Part shown: positions 24,367 through 32,500 of the stretch, in pieces
Layout of the letters: each line of letters begins with the position of its first letter
Numbering within the stretch: the first letter of the stretch is position 1
Origin: Streptomyces pseudovenezuelae
GTDB taxonomy: Bacteria; Actinomycetota; Actinomycetes; Streptomycetales; Streptomycetaceae
Direction of reading: 5' to 3'
NCBI RefSeq assembly: GCF_001513955.1
Contig: NZ_KQ948149.1
Location: forward strand, 406,227-470,226
DNA length: 64,000 nucleotides
Program-made: the position numbers and the translations under genes
The notes under the pieces: model-generated
Seen by the model: only the letters and a program-made list of their open reading frames with translations
Database searches by the model: none
Told to the model about the DNA's origin: nothing

Positions 24367-24939
24367 TCAGGCCGGGTACGCCCCAGGCCAGGGGCCGGGC
24401 GCGGGCACCTCCGCCTCCTCCTCGACCTTGGTGTCGAAGAGCTGGAAGCCACGGCGCTGGTAATTGGCCATCGCGTGCTCGCCGTCCTTGGAGCAGGTGT
24501 GCAGCCAGACCCGCTTGGTGTCGGTCAGCCCCGGCCAGCGGTCCGCGAGGTCCCAGGCGCGGGCGGTGCCGTACGACAGGAGGTGGCCGCCGATCCGCCG
24601 GCCGCGGAACGCCGGGATCAGGCCGAAGTAGACGATCTCCACGACCCCGTCGTCCTGGGGCTCCAGCTCGACGTATCCGGCCGGTGTGCCCCGGTCGTAC
24701 GCCACCCAGGTCTCCACGCCCGGCCGCTCCAGGTGCTCCCGCCACCGGGCGTACGTCCAGGAGAGCCGGTCGGTCCAGCGGATGTCGCCGCCCACGGAGG
24801 CGTACAGGAAGCGGCTGAACTCGGGGGAGGGGACTTCCGCGCGGTGCACGCGGACCTCGCCCTCCGGGGGCTCGGCCGGGAGGAGGTCGGTCGGGGCGGT
24901 CTGTTCCAGGGACCAGGTGGTCACGGGGATGTTCGGCAT
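24367..24939 (-). CDS. GNAT-family N-acetyltransferase
   Basis: 190 residues. The central GNAT signature is VVEIVYFGLIPAFRGRRIGG followed by HLLSYGTARAWDL, with the RxxRIGG acetyl-CoA pyrophosphate loop near residue 110. The end NYQRRGFQLFDTK is the usual last strand. It transfers an acyl group from CoA to an amine; the substrate is unknown. Start MPNIPVTTWSLEQ at 24939 is preferred; the frame extends upstream to 25188 only across the neighbouring gene. Confidence 0.8.
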   Translation of the reverse strand: MPNIPVTTWSLEQTAPTDLLPAEPPEGEVRVHRAEVPSPEFSRFLYASVGGDIRWTDRLSWTYARWREHLERPGVETWVAYDRGTPAGYVELEPQDDGVVEIVYFGLIPAFRGRRIGGHLLSYGTARAWDLADRWPGLTDTKRVWLHTCSKDGEHAMANYQRRGFQLFDTKVEEEAEVPAPGPWPGAYPA

Positions 24940-24956
24940 GCGGGTCAGGGAATCAT

Positions 24957-26252
24957 CTATCCCAGAGATCTGTCGATCGAGGCCAGCGGCAGCGCGAACA
25001 GCATCCGCCCCGACTGGGACCACACCTCGCCCGTCTGTTCCCAGTACGACAGGGACTCCGACTCCCCGCTCCAGCAGCTGCGGGTCTCGTCCGCTCCGCA
25101 GCGGGTGGCCTTCGCGGGGTCCTTCGGGTTCTGGCGCCACAGGGTGCCGTGGTCGCCCTCGGTGTGCGCCGCGCGGCCCAGGTACCACTGCGAGTCACGG
25201 GACAGGACGGGGCCGGAGCCGGACGCCTTCGTGACGTACGCCTCGGCCACGCGCGCGTAGCCGCCGGTGTCGGTGGCCAGGAGGCCGGAGCGGCCGGGAG
25301 CGCCGCTGAAGTCGTAGCGCCACAGGCGGCCGGCCGTGTCGTCGTCCCCGGAGAGCCACTCGCTCGCGACCAGGCTGTCCGGGGCGGTGCTGCGGTCCAG
25401 GGAGAGGTAGTCGGGGCGGGCGGCGCCGGTGCCTGCGGCCGGGCGGTAGGAGGCGACCGCGGGCAGGACCCACTGGGCGCCGTGCGCCGACCAGCCGCCG
25501 CGGACCCTGCCGACCGCGCTGCTGTCGACGGTGGCCCGCTGGACGCGGTTCATGTCGTAGACGTACAGCGCGTCGCCGCCGTCGCCGCTCGCGGTGACCA
25601 GCAGCTTGTTCTGGTACCAGACCATCCCGGAGACCTGGGAGACGAGGCCGCGGAAGTCGCGTCCGTCGTCGACCGGGACGGCGAGGAGGGCCCAGGAGTA
25701 GGTCGGCCGGTTCAGGTCGTTGGCGTCGACGAAGGCGACCCGGGCCAGGCCCCCGCCCTCCGCCGCGGTGCCGGTGCGGCTCCACGCGGAGAGGATCACC
25801 CGGTTCGCGCCCCACAGGCCGTCGTCGTCGGCGTCCCCGGAGGTGGTGACCGCCCCGGCCCGCCAGGAGCGGGTGTCGGCGGCGTCCCAGCAGTAGGCGG
25901 CCGTGGCTGTCGGCTCCACGGGCAGCGCCGTGCGCTCACCGGCCGTGCAGTCGATCGCGTCGCGCAGGAGCCGGTCGGCGGAGCCCAGGACGGCGGAGAC
26001 ACCGACCGGACGCCCCATCGCGGCGGAGAGCCGGTCGAGGGAGCTCTTGGGGACCTGGGATTCCTTGAGGCGCAGCGGGGCGGTCTCGCCGGCCGAGGTG
26101 AGCGGCTTCAGTGTCCCGGGATTGGCGGCCACCGTGGCCTGCGAGGCGCTGATCATGGTGGCGGCGGCGGTCAGCGCGAGGGCGGTCCCGGCCAGGAAGG
26201 CGCGCAGCGCTTGGCCCCGCTTGCGCCTGCGGTGTCTGCCACGTTGCTTCAT
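24957..26252 (-). CDS. Secreted protein, probable beta-propeller-like, unknown function
   Basis: 431 residues starting MKQRGRHRRRKRGQALRAFL, a highly basic n-region followed by a hydrophobic stretch (GTALALTAAATMISASQATVA) that fits a Sec signal peptide. The mature protein has repeated tryptophan-containing blade-like segments (WSRTGTAAEGGGLARVAFVD, then NKLLVTASGDGGDALYVYDM, then QWYLGRAAHTEGDHGTLWRQ) that look like a beta-propeller, with two Cys pairs. I recognise it as a hypothetical secreted Streptomyces protein without known function. ATG at 26252 follows GGGAGG. It stands between a GNAT gene and a GAF regulator, both also on the minus strand. Confidence 0.7.
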   Translation of the reverse strand: MKQRGRHRRRKRGQALRAFLAGTALALTAAATMISASQATVAANPGTLKPLTSAGETAPLRLKESQVPKSSLDRLSAAMGRPVGVSAVLGSADRLLRDAIDCTAGERTALPVEPTATAAYCWDAADTRSWRAGAVTTSGDADDDGLWGANRVILSAWSRTGTAAEGGGLARVAFVDANDLNRPTYSWALLAVPVDDGRDFRGLVSQVSGMVWYQNKLLVTASGDGGDALYVYDMNRVQRATVDSSAVGRVRGGWSAHGAQWVLPAVASYRPAAGTGAARPDYLSLDRSTAPDSLVASEWLSGDDDTAGRLWRYDFSGAPGRSGLLATDTGGYARVAEAYVTKASGSGPVLSRDSQWYLGRAAHTEGDHGTLWRQNPKDPAKATRCGADETRSCWSGESESLSYWEQTGEVWSQSGRMLFALPLASIDRSLG

Positions 26253-26404
26253 ACGTCCTCCCGAGGCGGGCCAACTGCGCCTGATGATCCGTACGTTGAC
26301 CGAGGAGCAGGTGGGGTGGCCCGCACAGGATGCTACGGCAGTGCGGCTCCGCTGGGGACGAAGATGCTGCAATTATGCGGAAGATGCACCATGAGCGAGG
26401 GTTT

Positions 26405-27718
26405 TCACCCGGTCTCGGCGCCTGCGCGGGCCCCCAGCACGGCCGGGGCCGTCGAGTGCGGCAGCAGGTCGACCGGGTTGCCCGGCAGCAGCACCTCGAC
26501 CTCGGCGTCCTCGCAGAAACGATACGGCCGGTGTTCCAGGAACGCCCCGAGATAGCGCCGCACCCGGGACATCTCCGCACGTACGGTCACCGTGCGGCCC
26601 GGATCGCCGAACATGTCCTCCGCCAGGCCCGCCGCGCTGCGGCCCGAGCGGTGCAGGGCCAGCAGGTAGAGCAATTCGGCGTGCCGGGGGCTGAGTTCGT
26701 GACTCCAGGTGCCCGCGCCGCCCGACACCGTCACCGTCCAGCGCCGCGGCTGCGCCAGGTCCAGCACGATCCGGGTGGCGCCCTCGGGCTCCGGCTCGTC
26801 GGTGGCGCGGACCAACCAGCCGTCCGCCAGCGGTTCCAGGGTGCACAGACCGAGCGCCGGCAGCCATCGGCGTCCCGGCGCGGGCGACTTGGGCAGCGCG
26901 ATCCGGTTCGCATACGGCATTCCGGTCACCGCCGCCGTCCAGCCGTCCCGGTCCACCACCAGCGCCCGGCCGGTGAGCCGGGCGAGCACCGGCGCCGCCA
27001 CGGCCCGCAGCTGCTCCAGCGAGACCAGATGCAGCTCGCGCAGCCGTGACTCGGCGAGCTTGGCCACCGAGTCGACCCAGGCGAGGGTCGCCGGGTGCAT
27101 GGTGTCCAACGGCCCGCTCACATCGACCACACCGATCAGCCGGCCGTCGCGCGGGTCCTTGATGGGGGCGCCGGTGCAGGTCCAGGAGGTCTGGGAGCGC
27201 ACGAAGTGCTCGGAGGCGAAGACCTGGACCGGCCGGCGCACCACCACCGGGGTGCCGATGCCGTTCGTGCCGACGACGTTCTCCCGCCAGTCGGCGCCGA
27301 GTTCGAAGCCGGTGCCGTCGGCCTTGCGCAGCACGGGGGAGCTGCCCTCCCGCCACAGCACCCGGCCGTCGTCGTCGGCGACCACCATGATGTGGTGGGC
27401 GACGTCCGCGACCGACAGCAGCCCCTCCCTGAGCACCGGCAGGACGTGCCTCAGGCGCGTCGACTCCCGGCGCCGCTGCACCTCCTCGGGGGGCAGCAGA
27501 CCTGACCGGAAGTCGTGGTCCGGGTCGACGCCGCCGCGCAGCATACGGCCCCAGGACTCCTCGATCACCGGGCGCGGGGCCACGGGCGTGCGCCGGCCGG
27601 ACAGGGTCGCGGAGCGGATGTCGTTCAGTACCCGGGCTGCGCGTGCCGTGTCCACGGTGGCTAGGTGGCTCACATGCGTCGGCGAGAGCGGCACTGGTCC
27701 TCCCGGTCCCGGATCCAT
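26405..27718 (-). CDS. GAF-domain transcriptional regulator (AcoR-like N-terminus, no AAA+ domain)
   Basis: 437 residues. Residues about 30-240 resemble the sensor part of AcoR-type activators: RPVIEESWGRMLRGGVDPDHD at the front, a GAF domain with GTNGIGTPVVVRRPVQVFASEHF, and GRLIGVVDVSGPL. The C-terminus is a winged-helix-like region, LSPRHAELLYLLALHRSG to RAEMSRVRRYLGAF. The sigma-54-interacting AAA+ module of real AcoR proteins is absent, as in many actinobacterial relatives that work with sigma-70. Its promoter region holds the inverted repeat GTTGCA-N6-TGCAAC. The effector and targets are unknown; the adjacent acyl-CoA dehydrogenase is a possible one. Confidence 0.75.
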   Translation of the reverse strand: MDPGPGGPVPLSPTHVSHLATVDTARAARVLNDIRSATLSGRRTPVAPRPVIEESWGRMLRGGVDPDHDFRSGLLPPEEVQRRRESTRLRHVLPVLREGLLSVADVAHHIMVVADDDGRVLWREGSSPVLRKADGTGFELGADWRENVVGTNGIGTPVVVRRPVQVFASEHFVRSQTSWTCTGAPIKDPRDGRLIGVVDVSGPLDTMHPATLAWVDSVAKLAESRLRELHLVSLEQLRAVAAPVLARLTGRALVVDRDGWTAAVTGMPYANRIALPKSPAPGRRWLPALGLCTLEPLADGWLVRATDEPEPEGATRIVLDLAQPRRWTVTVSGGAGTWSHELSPRHAELLYLLALHRSGRSAAGLAEDMFGDPGRTVTVRAEMSRVRRYLGAFLEHRPYRFCEDAEVEVLLPGNPVDLLPHSTAPAVLGARAGAETG

Positions 27719-27786
27719 TGACTGTCCGTCTCATAGTGCCGGTCGCGGCTCGGGGAAGTGGACGGTCCGCCCACAGTCGCCAGGAA

Positions 27787-27804
27787 GTTGCAACCCCCTG
27801 CAAC
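27787..27804. promoter_or_regulatory. Inverted repeat upstream of the GAF regulator
   Basis: GTTGCA (27787-27792) and TGCAAC (27799-27804) are perfect inverted arms with a six-base C-rich spacer, about 70 bases upstream of the regulator start. A likely autoregulatory operator. Confidence 0.4.
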
Positions 27805-27883
27805 CCTGGTGGTGGGCTCCGGCTTGATTGAAACTTGGGCGAACGCCGTCTCGCAGCGGCGTGCTCCGGCCTCTGAGGGCCGT

Positions 27884-27923
27884 AACGGGGGTGGTGCCGT
27901 GTCGGCGCAGCACCACCCCCGTT
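27884..27923. terminator. Strong terminator hairpin after the acyl-CoA dehydrogenase gene
   Basis: AACGGGGGTGGTGC (27884-27897) and GCACCACCCCCGTT (27910-27923) are perfect 14-base inverted arms with a 12-base loop, 23 bases past the stop codon of the minus-strand acyl-CoA dehydrogenase gene. Confidence 0.85.
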
Positions 27924-27945
27924 CACTCGCGTCTGCGGCGGCGGG

Positions 27946-29580
27946 TCACTCCACGGGCCGGGCCCGGTCCACCACCGACGCCAGGTCCAGGGTGGTGGGC
28001 AGGGTGCCGAAGGCCGTGCCGCCGTCGCCGCCCAGGCGGGACGCGCAGAAGGCGTCGGCCACCTCCGCGGGCGCGTGGCGGACCAGCAGGGAGCCCTGAA
28101 GGACGAGCGCGAGCCGTTCCGTCAGATGGCGGGCCCGCCCCTCGATGCCCTCCAGATCGGCCAGTTCGGTGAAGAGACTCTTGGTCGCCGCGTCCAGGCG
28201 GTGGTCGGCGCCGCGGGTCACGCCGATCTCCAGGAGGTAGGCATTCAGGGCCCGGGGCTCGCCCTGCAGGACCCTCAGGACGTCCAGGGCCTGGATGTTG
28301 CCCGCGCCCTCCCAGACGGAGTTCAGCGGTGACTCGCGGACCAGGCGGGGCAGGCCCGACTCCTCCACGTAACCGTTGCCGCCCAGGCACTCGGCGGCCT
28401 CCACCGTCAGCGGGGTGCAGCGCTTGGTGACCCAGTACTTGGCCGCCGGCACCGCGATCCTGAGGAAGGCCCGCTCCTGCTCGTCGTCCTTGTCGTAGGC
28501 GGCCGCGAGGCGCAGGGCGAGGGTCGTCGCGGCCTCGGACTCCAGGGCGAGGTCGGCCAGGACGTTGCGCATCAGCGGCTTGTCGACGAGCTTGCCGCCG
28601 AAGGCCTCGCGGTGGGTGCAGTGGTGGATCGCCTGGGCGACGGCCTGGCGCATCAGGCCCGCCGAGCCGAGGACGCAGTCCAGCCGGGTCGCCGCCACCA
28701 TCTCGATGATGGTGCGGACCCCGCGCCCCTCGTCGCCGACGCGGCGGCCCCAGGTCCGGTCGAACTCGACCTCGGCGGACGCGTTGGAGCGGTTGCCGAG
28801 CTTGTCCTTGAGCCGCTGGAGGAGAAACGTGTTGCGGGTGCCGTCCTCCAGGACCCGGGGGACGAGGAAGCAGGTCAGCCCGCCCGGGGCCTGGGCGAGG
28901 ACCAGGAAGCCGTCCGACATGGGGGCCGAGCAGAACCACTTGTGGCCGGTGAGCTCGTAGGTCTCGCCGTCGGGCAGGGGCCGCGCGGACGTCGTGTTCG
29001 CCCGTACGTCGCTGCCGCCCTGCTTCTCCGTCATCCCCATCCCGAACAGCGCCCCCGCCTTGAGGTGGGCGGGCCGCAGCTCGCGGTCGTAGACCATCGA
29101 CGTCAGACGCGGCTCCCACTCGGCCGCCAGGTCCGGGTCGGTGCGCAGGGCGGGGACCGCGGCGTGGGTCATCGACAGGGGGCAGCAGTTGCCCGCGTCG
29201 ACCTGCGTCCACAGGACGAAGGCCGCCGCCCGCCGTACGTGTCCGCCGGGGCGGGCCCAGGCGGCGGTCAGGCCCGCCGAGACGCCCTTGCCGAGCACCC
29301 GGTGCCAGGCCGGATGGAACTCGACCTCGTCGACCCGGTGGCCGTGGCGGTCGTGGGTGCGCAGCCGGGGCGGGTTCTCGTTGGCCTGGAGTCCCCACTC
29401 CTGCACCTGCGCCGAGCCACAGGCCCGGCCGAGCGCGGCCAGCTCGCCGTGGACCTCGTCGAGCAGGACCGGGTCGAGGTGCCGCTCGACGGCGGCCTTC
29501 AGGGCGCGGTCGGCGCCGTAGACGTCGTAGCCGGTCAGGGGTGGGGGCTGGTTGGTCACGGTGTGCGTGGTGCCTGCCAT
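27946..29580 (-). CDS. AidB-like acyl-CoA dehydrogenase
   Basis: 544 residues. The N-terminus (YDVYGADRALKAAVERHL) and overall length match AidB and related enzymes rather than short-chain acyl-CoA dehydrogenases. FAD/substrate motifs include GMGMTEKQGGSDVRANTT, TGHKWFCSAPMSD, ECLGGNGYVEESGLPRLVRE and NSVWEGAGNIQALDVLR. E. coli AidB belongs to the adaptive alkylation response and binds DNA; the Streptomyces homologues have no established role. The ATG at 29580 follows a TACTTT -10-like hexamer by seven bases, suggesting a leaderless mRNA. A strong terminator follows the gene. Its 5' side faces the 29829-30415 repeat array. Confidence 0.85.
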   Translation of the reverse strand: MAGTTHTVTNQPPPLTGYDVYGADRALKAAVERHLDPVLLDEVHGELAALGRACGSAQVQEWGLQANENPPRLRTHDRHGHRVDEVEFHPAWHRVLGKGVSAGLTAAWARPGGHVRRAAAFVLWTQVDAGNCCPLSMTHAAVPALRTDPDLAAEWEPRLTSMVYDRELRPAHLKAGALFGMGMTEKQGGSDVRANTTSARPLPDGETYELTGHKWFCSAPMSDGFLVLAQAPGGLTCFLVPRVLEDGTRNTFLLQRLKDKLGNRSNASAEVEFDRTWGRRVGDEGRGVRTIIEMVAATRLDCVLGSAGLMRQAVAQAIHHCTHREAFGGKLVDKPLMRNVLADLALESEAATTLALRLAAAYDKDDEQERAFLRIAVPAAKYWVTKRCTPLTVEAAECLGGNGYVEESGLPRLVRESPLNSVWEGAGNIQALDVLRVLQGEPRALNAYLLEIGVTRGADHRLDAATKSLFTELADLEGIEGRARHLTERLALVLQGSLLVRHAPAEVADAFCASRLGGDGGTAFGTLPTTLDLASVVDRARPVE

Positions 29581-29828
29581 GCCAGCGAAAGTACCCCGGG
29601 GCGGGGGAGGGTCACCTCACGGACACGGGGGTGGGGTGGTGGGTGTGCGGGGCGCTCCGCGGCGGGGGCCTGGTGGGGGGTGTGTGCGTGCCGGGGGCTG
29701 GTGGCCGGGGCGGCGGGTCGTTGCGGGCATCCGTGCCGCTCGCTTCGTGCGGGTGGGCCTCGGGGGTGCGGGTGAGGGTGCGGTGGGCGGCTGATGGTTG
29801 CGGTGCCTGATGCGCGCGGGCTGGTGTA

Positions 29829-30415
29829 GGCGGTTCTCGGGGGCGGGGTCTCCGGTCGTGGCGAGTAGGGGGATCGGCGTCTCAATCGACGCGGCGCCCG
29901 GTGGCTGTGGGGGTGTGGGTCCGCGTGCGCGGCTGCTCGGGGCAGGGTCTCCGTCGTGGCGAGTGGGAGGATCGGCGTCTTGCCGACGTGGTGCCCGGTG
30001 GCTCCGGGGCGGGGAGGGTCGGTGTGTGCGGCTGCTCGGGGCGCGGTCTCCGGTCGCGGCGACTAGGCGACTAGGGGGGCGGCGTCTCGTCGACGCGGTG
30101 CCCGGGTGCACGTAGTCACGGAGCCGGACCTGCACAACGGCTGCTCGGGGTCAGGGTCTCCGGTCGTGACTAGCGGGGGGATCGGCGGCTCATCGACGCG
30201 GTACCCGGTGGTTGGGGGGGCGAGGGTCGGTGTGTGCGGCTGCTCGGGGCGCGGTCTTCGGTCGTGGCGAGTAGGGGGATCGGCGTCTCGTCGACGCGGT
30301 GCCCGGCGGGCCGGTGGAGGGGCGGACCCCGTGCGCGTGGCTGTTCGGGGGCAGGGTCTCCGGCTGCCCCCGACCACCGGGCACCGGTGTCTCGCGGACG
30401 CGATCACGGCGCCCG
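29829..30415. repeat. Array of about six direct repeats, ~100-bp period
   Basis: The 874-base gap between the acyl-CoA dehydrogenase and sbnA-like genes is filled by imperfect direct repeats. The core GGTCTCCGGTCGTGGCGAGT recurs at 29847, 29946, 30045, 30155 and 30253, with a degenerate sixth copy at 30355; spacings are 99, 99, 110, 98 and 102 bases. Each unit also contains GGCGTCTCGTCGACGCGGTG (self-complementary GCGTC/GACGC) and GGCTGCTCGGGG. The third copy holds a short internal duplication (GACTAGGC). Frames across it are not conserved between copies, so it is noncoding. The 29581-29828 flank is G-rich with no feature I recognise. Confidence 0.85.
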
Positions 30416-30454
30416 TTCCCGCTGGTGGGCGGGGCGGGTGCCGTGGGGAGGCGG

Positions 30455-31438
30455 TCAGGACAGGTGGGCCATCACCTCCGCCGGGTGGTGCATCGGGTCC
30501 GTGTCGGGGGTGCCGTGGGGCCAGCCCGCCCGGTACACGGTGTCGAGGTAGCGTTCGCCGAGGTCCGGGGCGATCGCCACCGCGGTGAGGCCGCGGCGGC
30601 CGTGGGCGGACAGCCACTGGTGGGCGCCGCTGACGACCGTGCCGGTGGAGCCGCCGAACAGGAAGCCCCGGGCGGCCATCCTGCGGCACACCTGGAGGGT
30701 GTCCGGCTCCTCCACGAGGACCACGTCGTCGATGTACGACTTGTCGAGCAGCTGCGGCGGCACGCTCGTGCCGAGCCCCGGGATCATCCGGACGCCGGGC
30801 GGGCCCCCGAAGGTGACCGAGCCGACGCTGTCGACGGCGACGATCCGCACCGGGCGCCGCCACTGCCAGAACCAGCGGGCGCAGCCCATCAGGGTCCCGG
30901 TGGTGCCGGCCCCGACGAACAGCACGTCCAGGTCCGGGAAGCGCCGCGCGATCTCCGGGGCCGTGGTGCGGTAGTGCGCCCGCCAGTTCCCCTGGTTGCT
31001 GTACTGGTTGAGCCACACGTACCGCTCGTCCGACGCGCACAGCGCTCGCACGTACGCGAGCCGCGCGCCCAGGTAGCCGTCGTGCAGGTCCGGCTCCCTG
31101 ACCACGTGCACCCGGGTGCCGAGCGACTCCATCAGCCGGATCGTCGCCAGGTTGCACCGTGAGTCGGTCACGCACAGGAACCGGTAGCCCCGGCTCGCGG
31201 CGATCATGCTCAGGGCCACCCCCAGGTTCCCTGACGACGACTCGACCAGGACCGACCCCGGCCGCAGGGTGCCGTCGCGCTCGGCGGCGTTCACCATCTC
31301 CCGGGCCGCCTTCAGCTTGATCGACCCGGCGAAGTTGAAGCCCTCGCACTTCAGGTACAGCGGAAGCTCCAGCGCGGCCCTCAGGTCGACGTAGAGGTCT
31401 GACTCGTTGAACTCCGAAGGATCGGATATGACGGGCAT
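30455..31438 (-). CDS. sbnA: SbnA-like N-(2-amino-2-carboxyethyl)-L-glutamate synthase
   Basis: 327 residues of the fold-type II PLP family (cysteine-synthase-like). The PLP lysine is in NFAGSIKLKAAREMV near residue 41 (SIKLKAA is the SbnA form of the cysteine synthase SVKDR motif), with VESSSGNLGVALSM and GAGTTGTLMG as cofactor loops. SbnA condenses O-phospho-L-serine with L-glutamate to ACEGA, the first step to L-2,3-diaminopropionate. It is the last gene of the six-gene operon, 30 bases after sbnB. No siderophore synthetase of the IucA/IucC type accompanies it, unlike the staphyloferrin B locus. Confidence 0.88.
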   Translation of the reverse strand: MPVISDPSEFNESDLYVDLRAALELPLYLKCEGFNFAGSIKLKAAREMVNAAERDGTLRPGSVLVESSSGNLGVALSMIAASRGYRFLCVTDSRCNLATIRLMESLGTRVHVVREPDLHDGYLGARLAYVRALCASDERYVWLNQYSNQGNWRAHYRTTAPEIARRFPDLDVLFVGAGTTGTLMGCARWFWQWRRPVRIVAVDSVGSVTFGGPPGVRMIPGLGTSVPPQLLDKSYIDDVVLVEEPDTLQVCRRMAARGFLFGGSTGTVVSGAHQWLSAHGRRGLTAVAIAPDLGERYLDTVYRAGWPHGTPDTDPMHHPAEVMAHLS

Positions 31439-31468
31439 GACGCCCCCCTCCTCATGCGCACGGGTCGT

Positions 31469-32500
31469 TCAGCCGTACCGGCGCAGCTCGTTGAAGAACC
31501 CGTCGACGACGTGCAGTTCGCCGCGCCGGGCCAGTTCGTCGTGGACGTACCGGCCGACGGCGAGGTCGAGCACCCCCAGGCCGAAGGGGGAGAACACCAC
31601 CGTCCGGTCCGTCGGGACGGTCACCCGTCCGCTCAGCACGTCGTCGAGCGTGCCGTCGATGAAGTCCCTGCTCCCCGTGAGCCGTTCGGCCAGATGCGGG
31701 GAGGTCTCGGCCTTGAGACAGTGCTCGACGTCGTCGACGAAGTTGGCGGACGCGAGCAGGATCTCCGGGGCGAGATCGCGCAGGGAGACGTGCAGGACCA
31801 GGGGGTGGTGGCCGAACCACGACGGATCGTGGACGTGCGGCTCGCCGGCGACCGTGGCGAAGACCACCAAGTCGCTTGCGCGGATGAGGGATTCGGCCGA
31901 GTCGTGCACGGCCACCTTCCCGGGCGCCCCGGACCGCTCCAGATAGCCGCGGAACCCGGCGGCGCTCTCGGCGGACAGGTCGTGCACGCCCGTCTCCTCG
32001 AACTCCCAGCCGGTGGCCGTGAGATGGGTGTGGATGTAGCGGGCGATCAGCCCGGTGCCGATGAACCCGACCCGGGTCGGGCGGACCCGGCCCGCGCTGA
32101 GCTTCCCGGCCGCCAGCGCCGCCGACGACGCGGTGCGCGTGGCGCTGATGACCGAACTCTCCAGGCACGCGAACGGGTAGCCGGTCTCCGGGTCGTTGAG
32201 GATCAGCACCGCCGAGGCGCGCGGCAGCCCGGACCTGATGTTCTCCGGGAAGCTGGAGACCCACTTCAGGCCGTCCACCCGGAGCGGTCCGCCCAGGGAG
32301 GCGGGCAGCGCGATGATCCGGGACGACGGGCGGTCCGGGAACCTCAGGAAGTACGACGGCGGGTTCACCGAGTCACCCGCGCCGTGCAGCCGGTACACGG
32401 CCTCGACGAGGTCCGCGATCTCCGGTTCCCGGCCGTGCAGGGCCTGTTGGACCTGGGCGCCGGTGACCAGCGCGAAGGACGGGGCGCCGAGGGTGCTCAT
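31469..32500 (-). CDS. sbnB: SbnB-like 2,3-diaminopropionate synthase (ornithine-cyclodeaminase family)
   Basis: 343 residues. The Rossmann segment is RPTRVGFIGTGLIARYIHTH near residue 141 (GxGxxA), and the substrate-side LRVDGLKWVSSFPENIRSGL with the conserved Lys and Arg matches SbnB. The enzyme oxidatively cleaves ACEGA with NAD+ to L-2,3-diaminopropionate and 2-oxoglutarate. ATG at 32500 overlaps the dioxygenase stop by four bases, so the two are translationally coupled. Together with SbnA it supplies a diamino acid monomer to the adjacent adenylation enzyme. Confidence 0.88.
   Translation of the reverse strand: MSTLGAPSFALVTGAQVQQALHGREPEIADLVEAVYRLHGAGDSVNPPSYFLRFPDRPSSRIIALPASLGGPLRVDGLKWVSSFPENIRSGLPRASAVLILNDPETGYPFACLESSVISATRTASSAALAAGKLSAGRVRPTRVGFIGTGLIARYIHTHLTATGWEFEETGVHDLSAESAAGFRGYLERSGAPGKVAVHDSAESLIRASDLVVFATVAGEPHVHDPSWFGHHPLVLHVSLRDLAPEILLASANFVDDVEHCLKAETSPHLAERLTGSRDFIDGTLDDVLSGRVTVPTDRTVVFSPFGLGVLDLAVGRYVHDELARRGELHVVDGFFNELRRYG

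Noticed and set aside
29847..30415. CRISPR array
   Set aside because: Repeats are about 100 bp, imperfect and without unique spacers of even length; no cas genes are nearby.
29617..31349. Several open frames across the repeat array, including one running from sbnA into it
   Set aside because: Frames shift between repeat copies and the translated peptides are Pro/Arg-rich shadows; the real sbnA frame ends at 30455.
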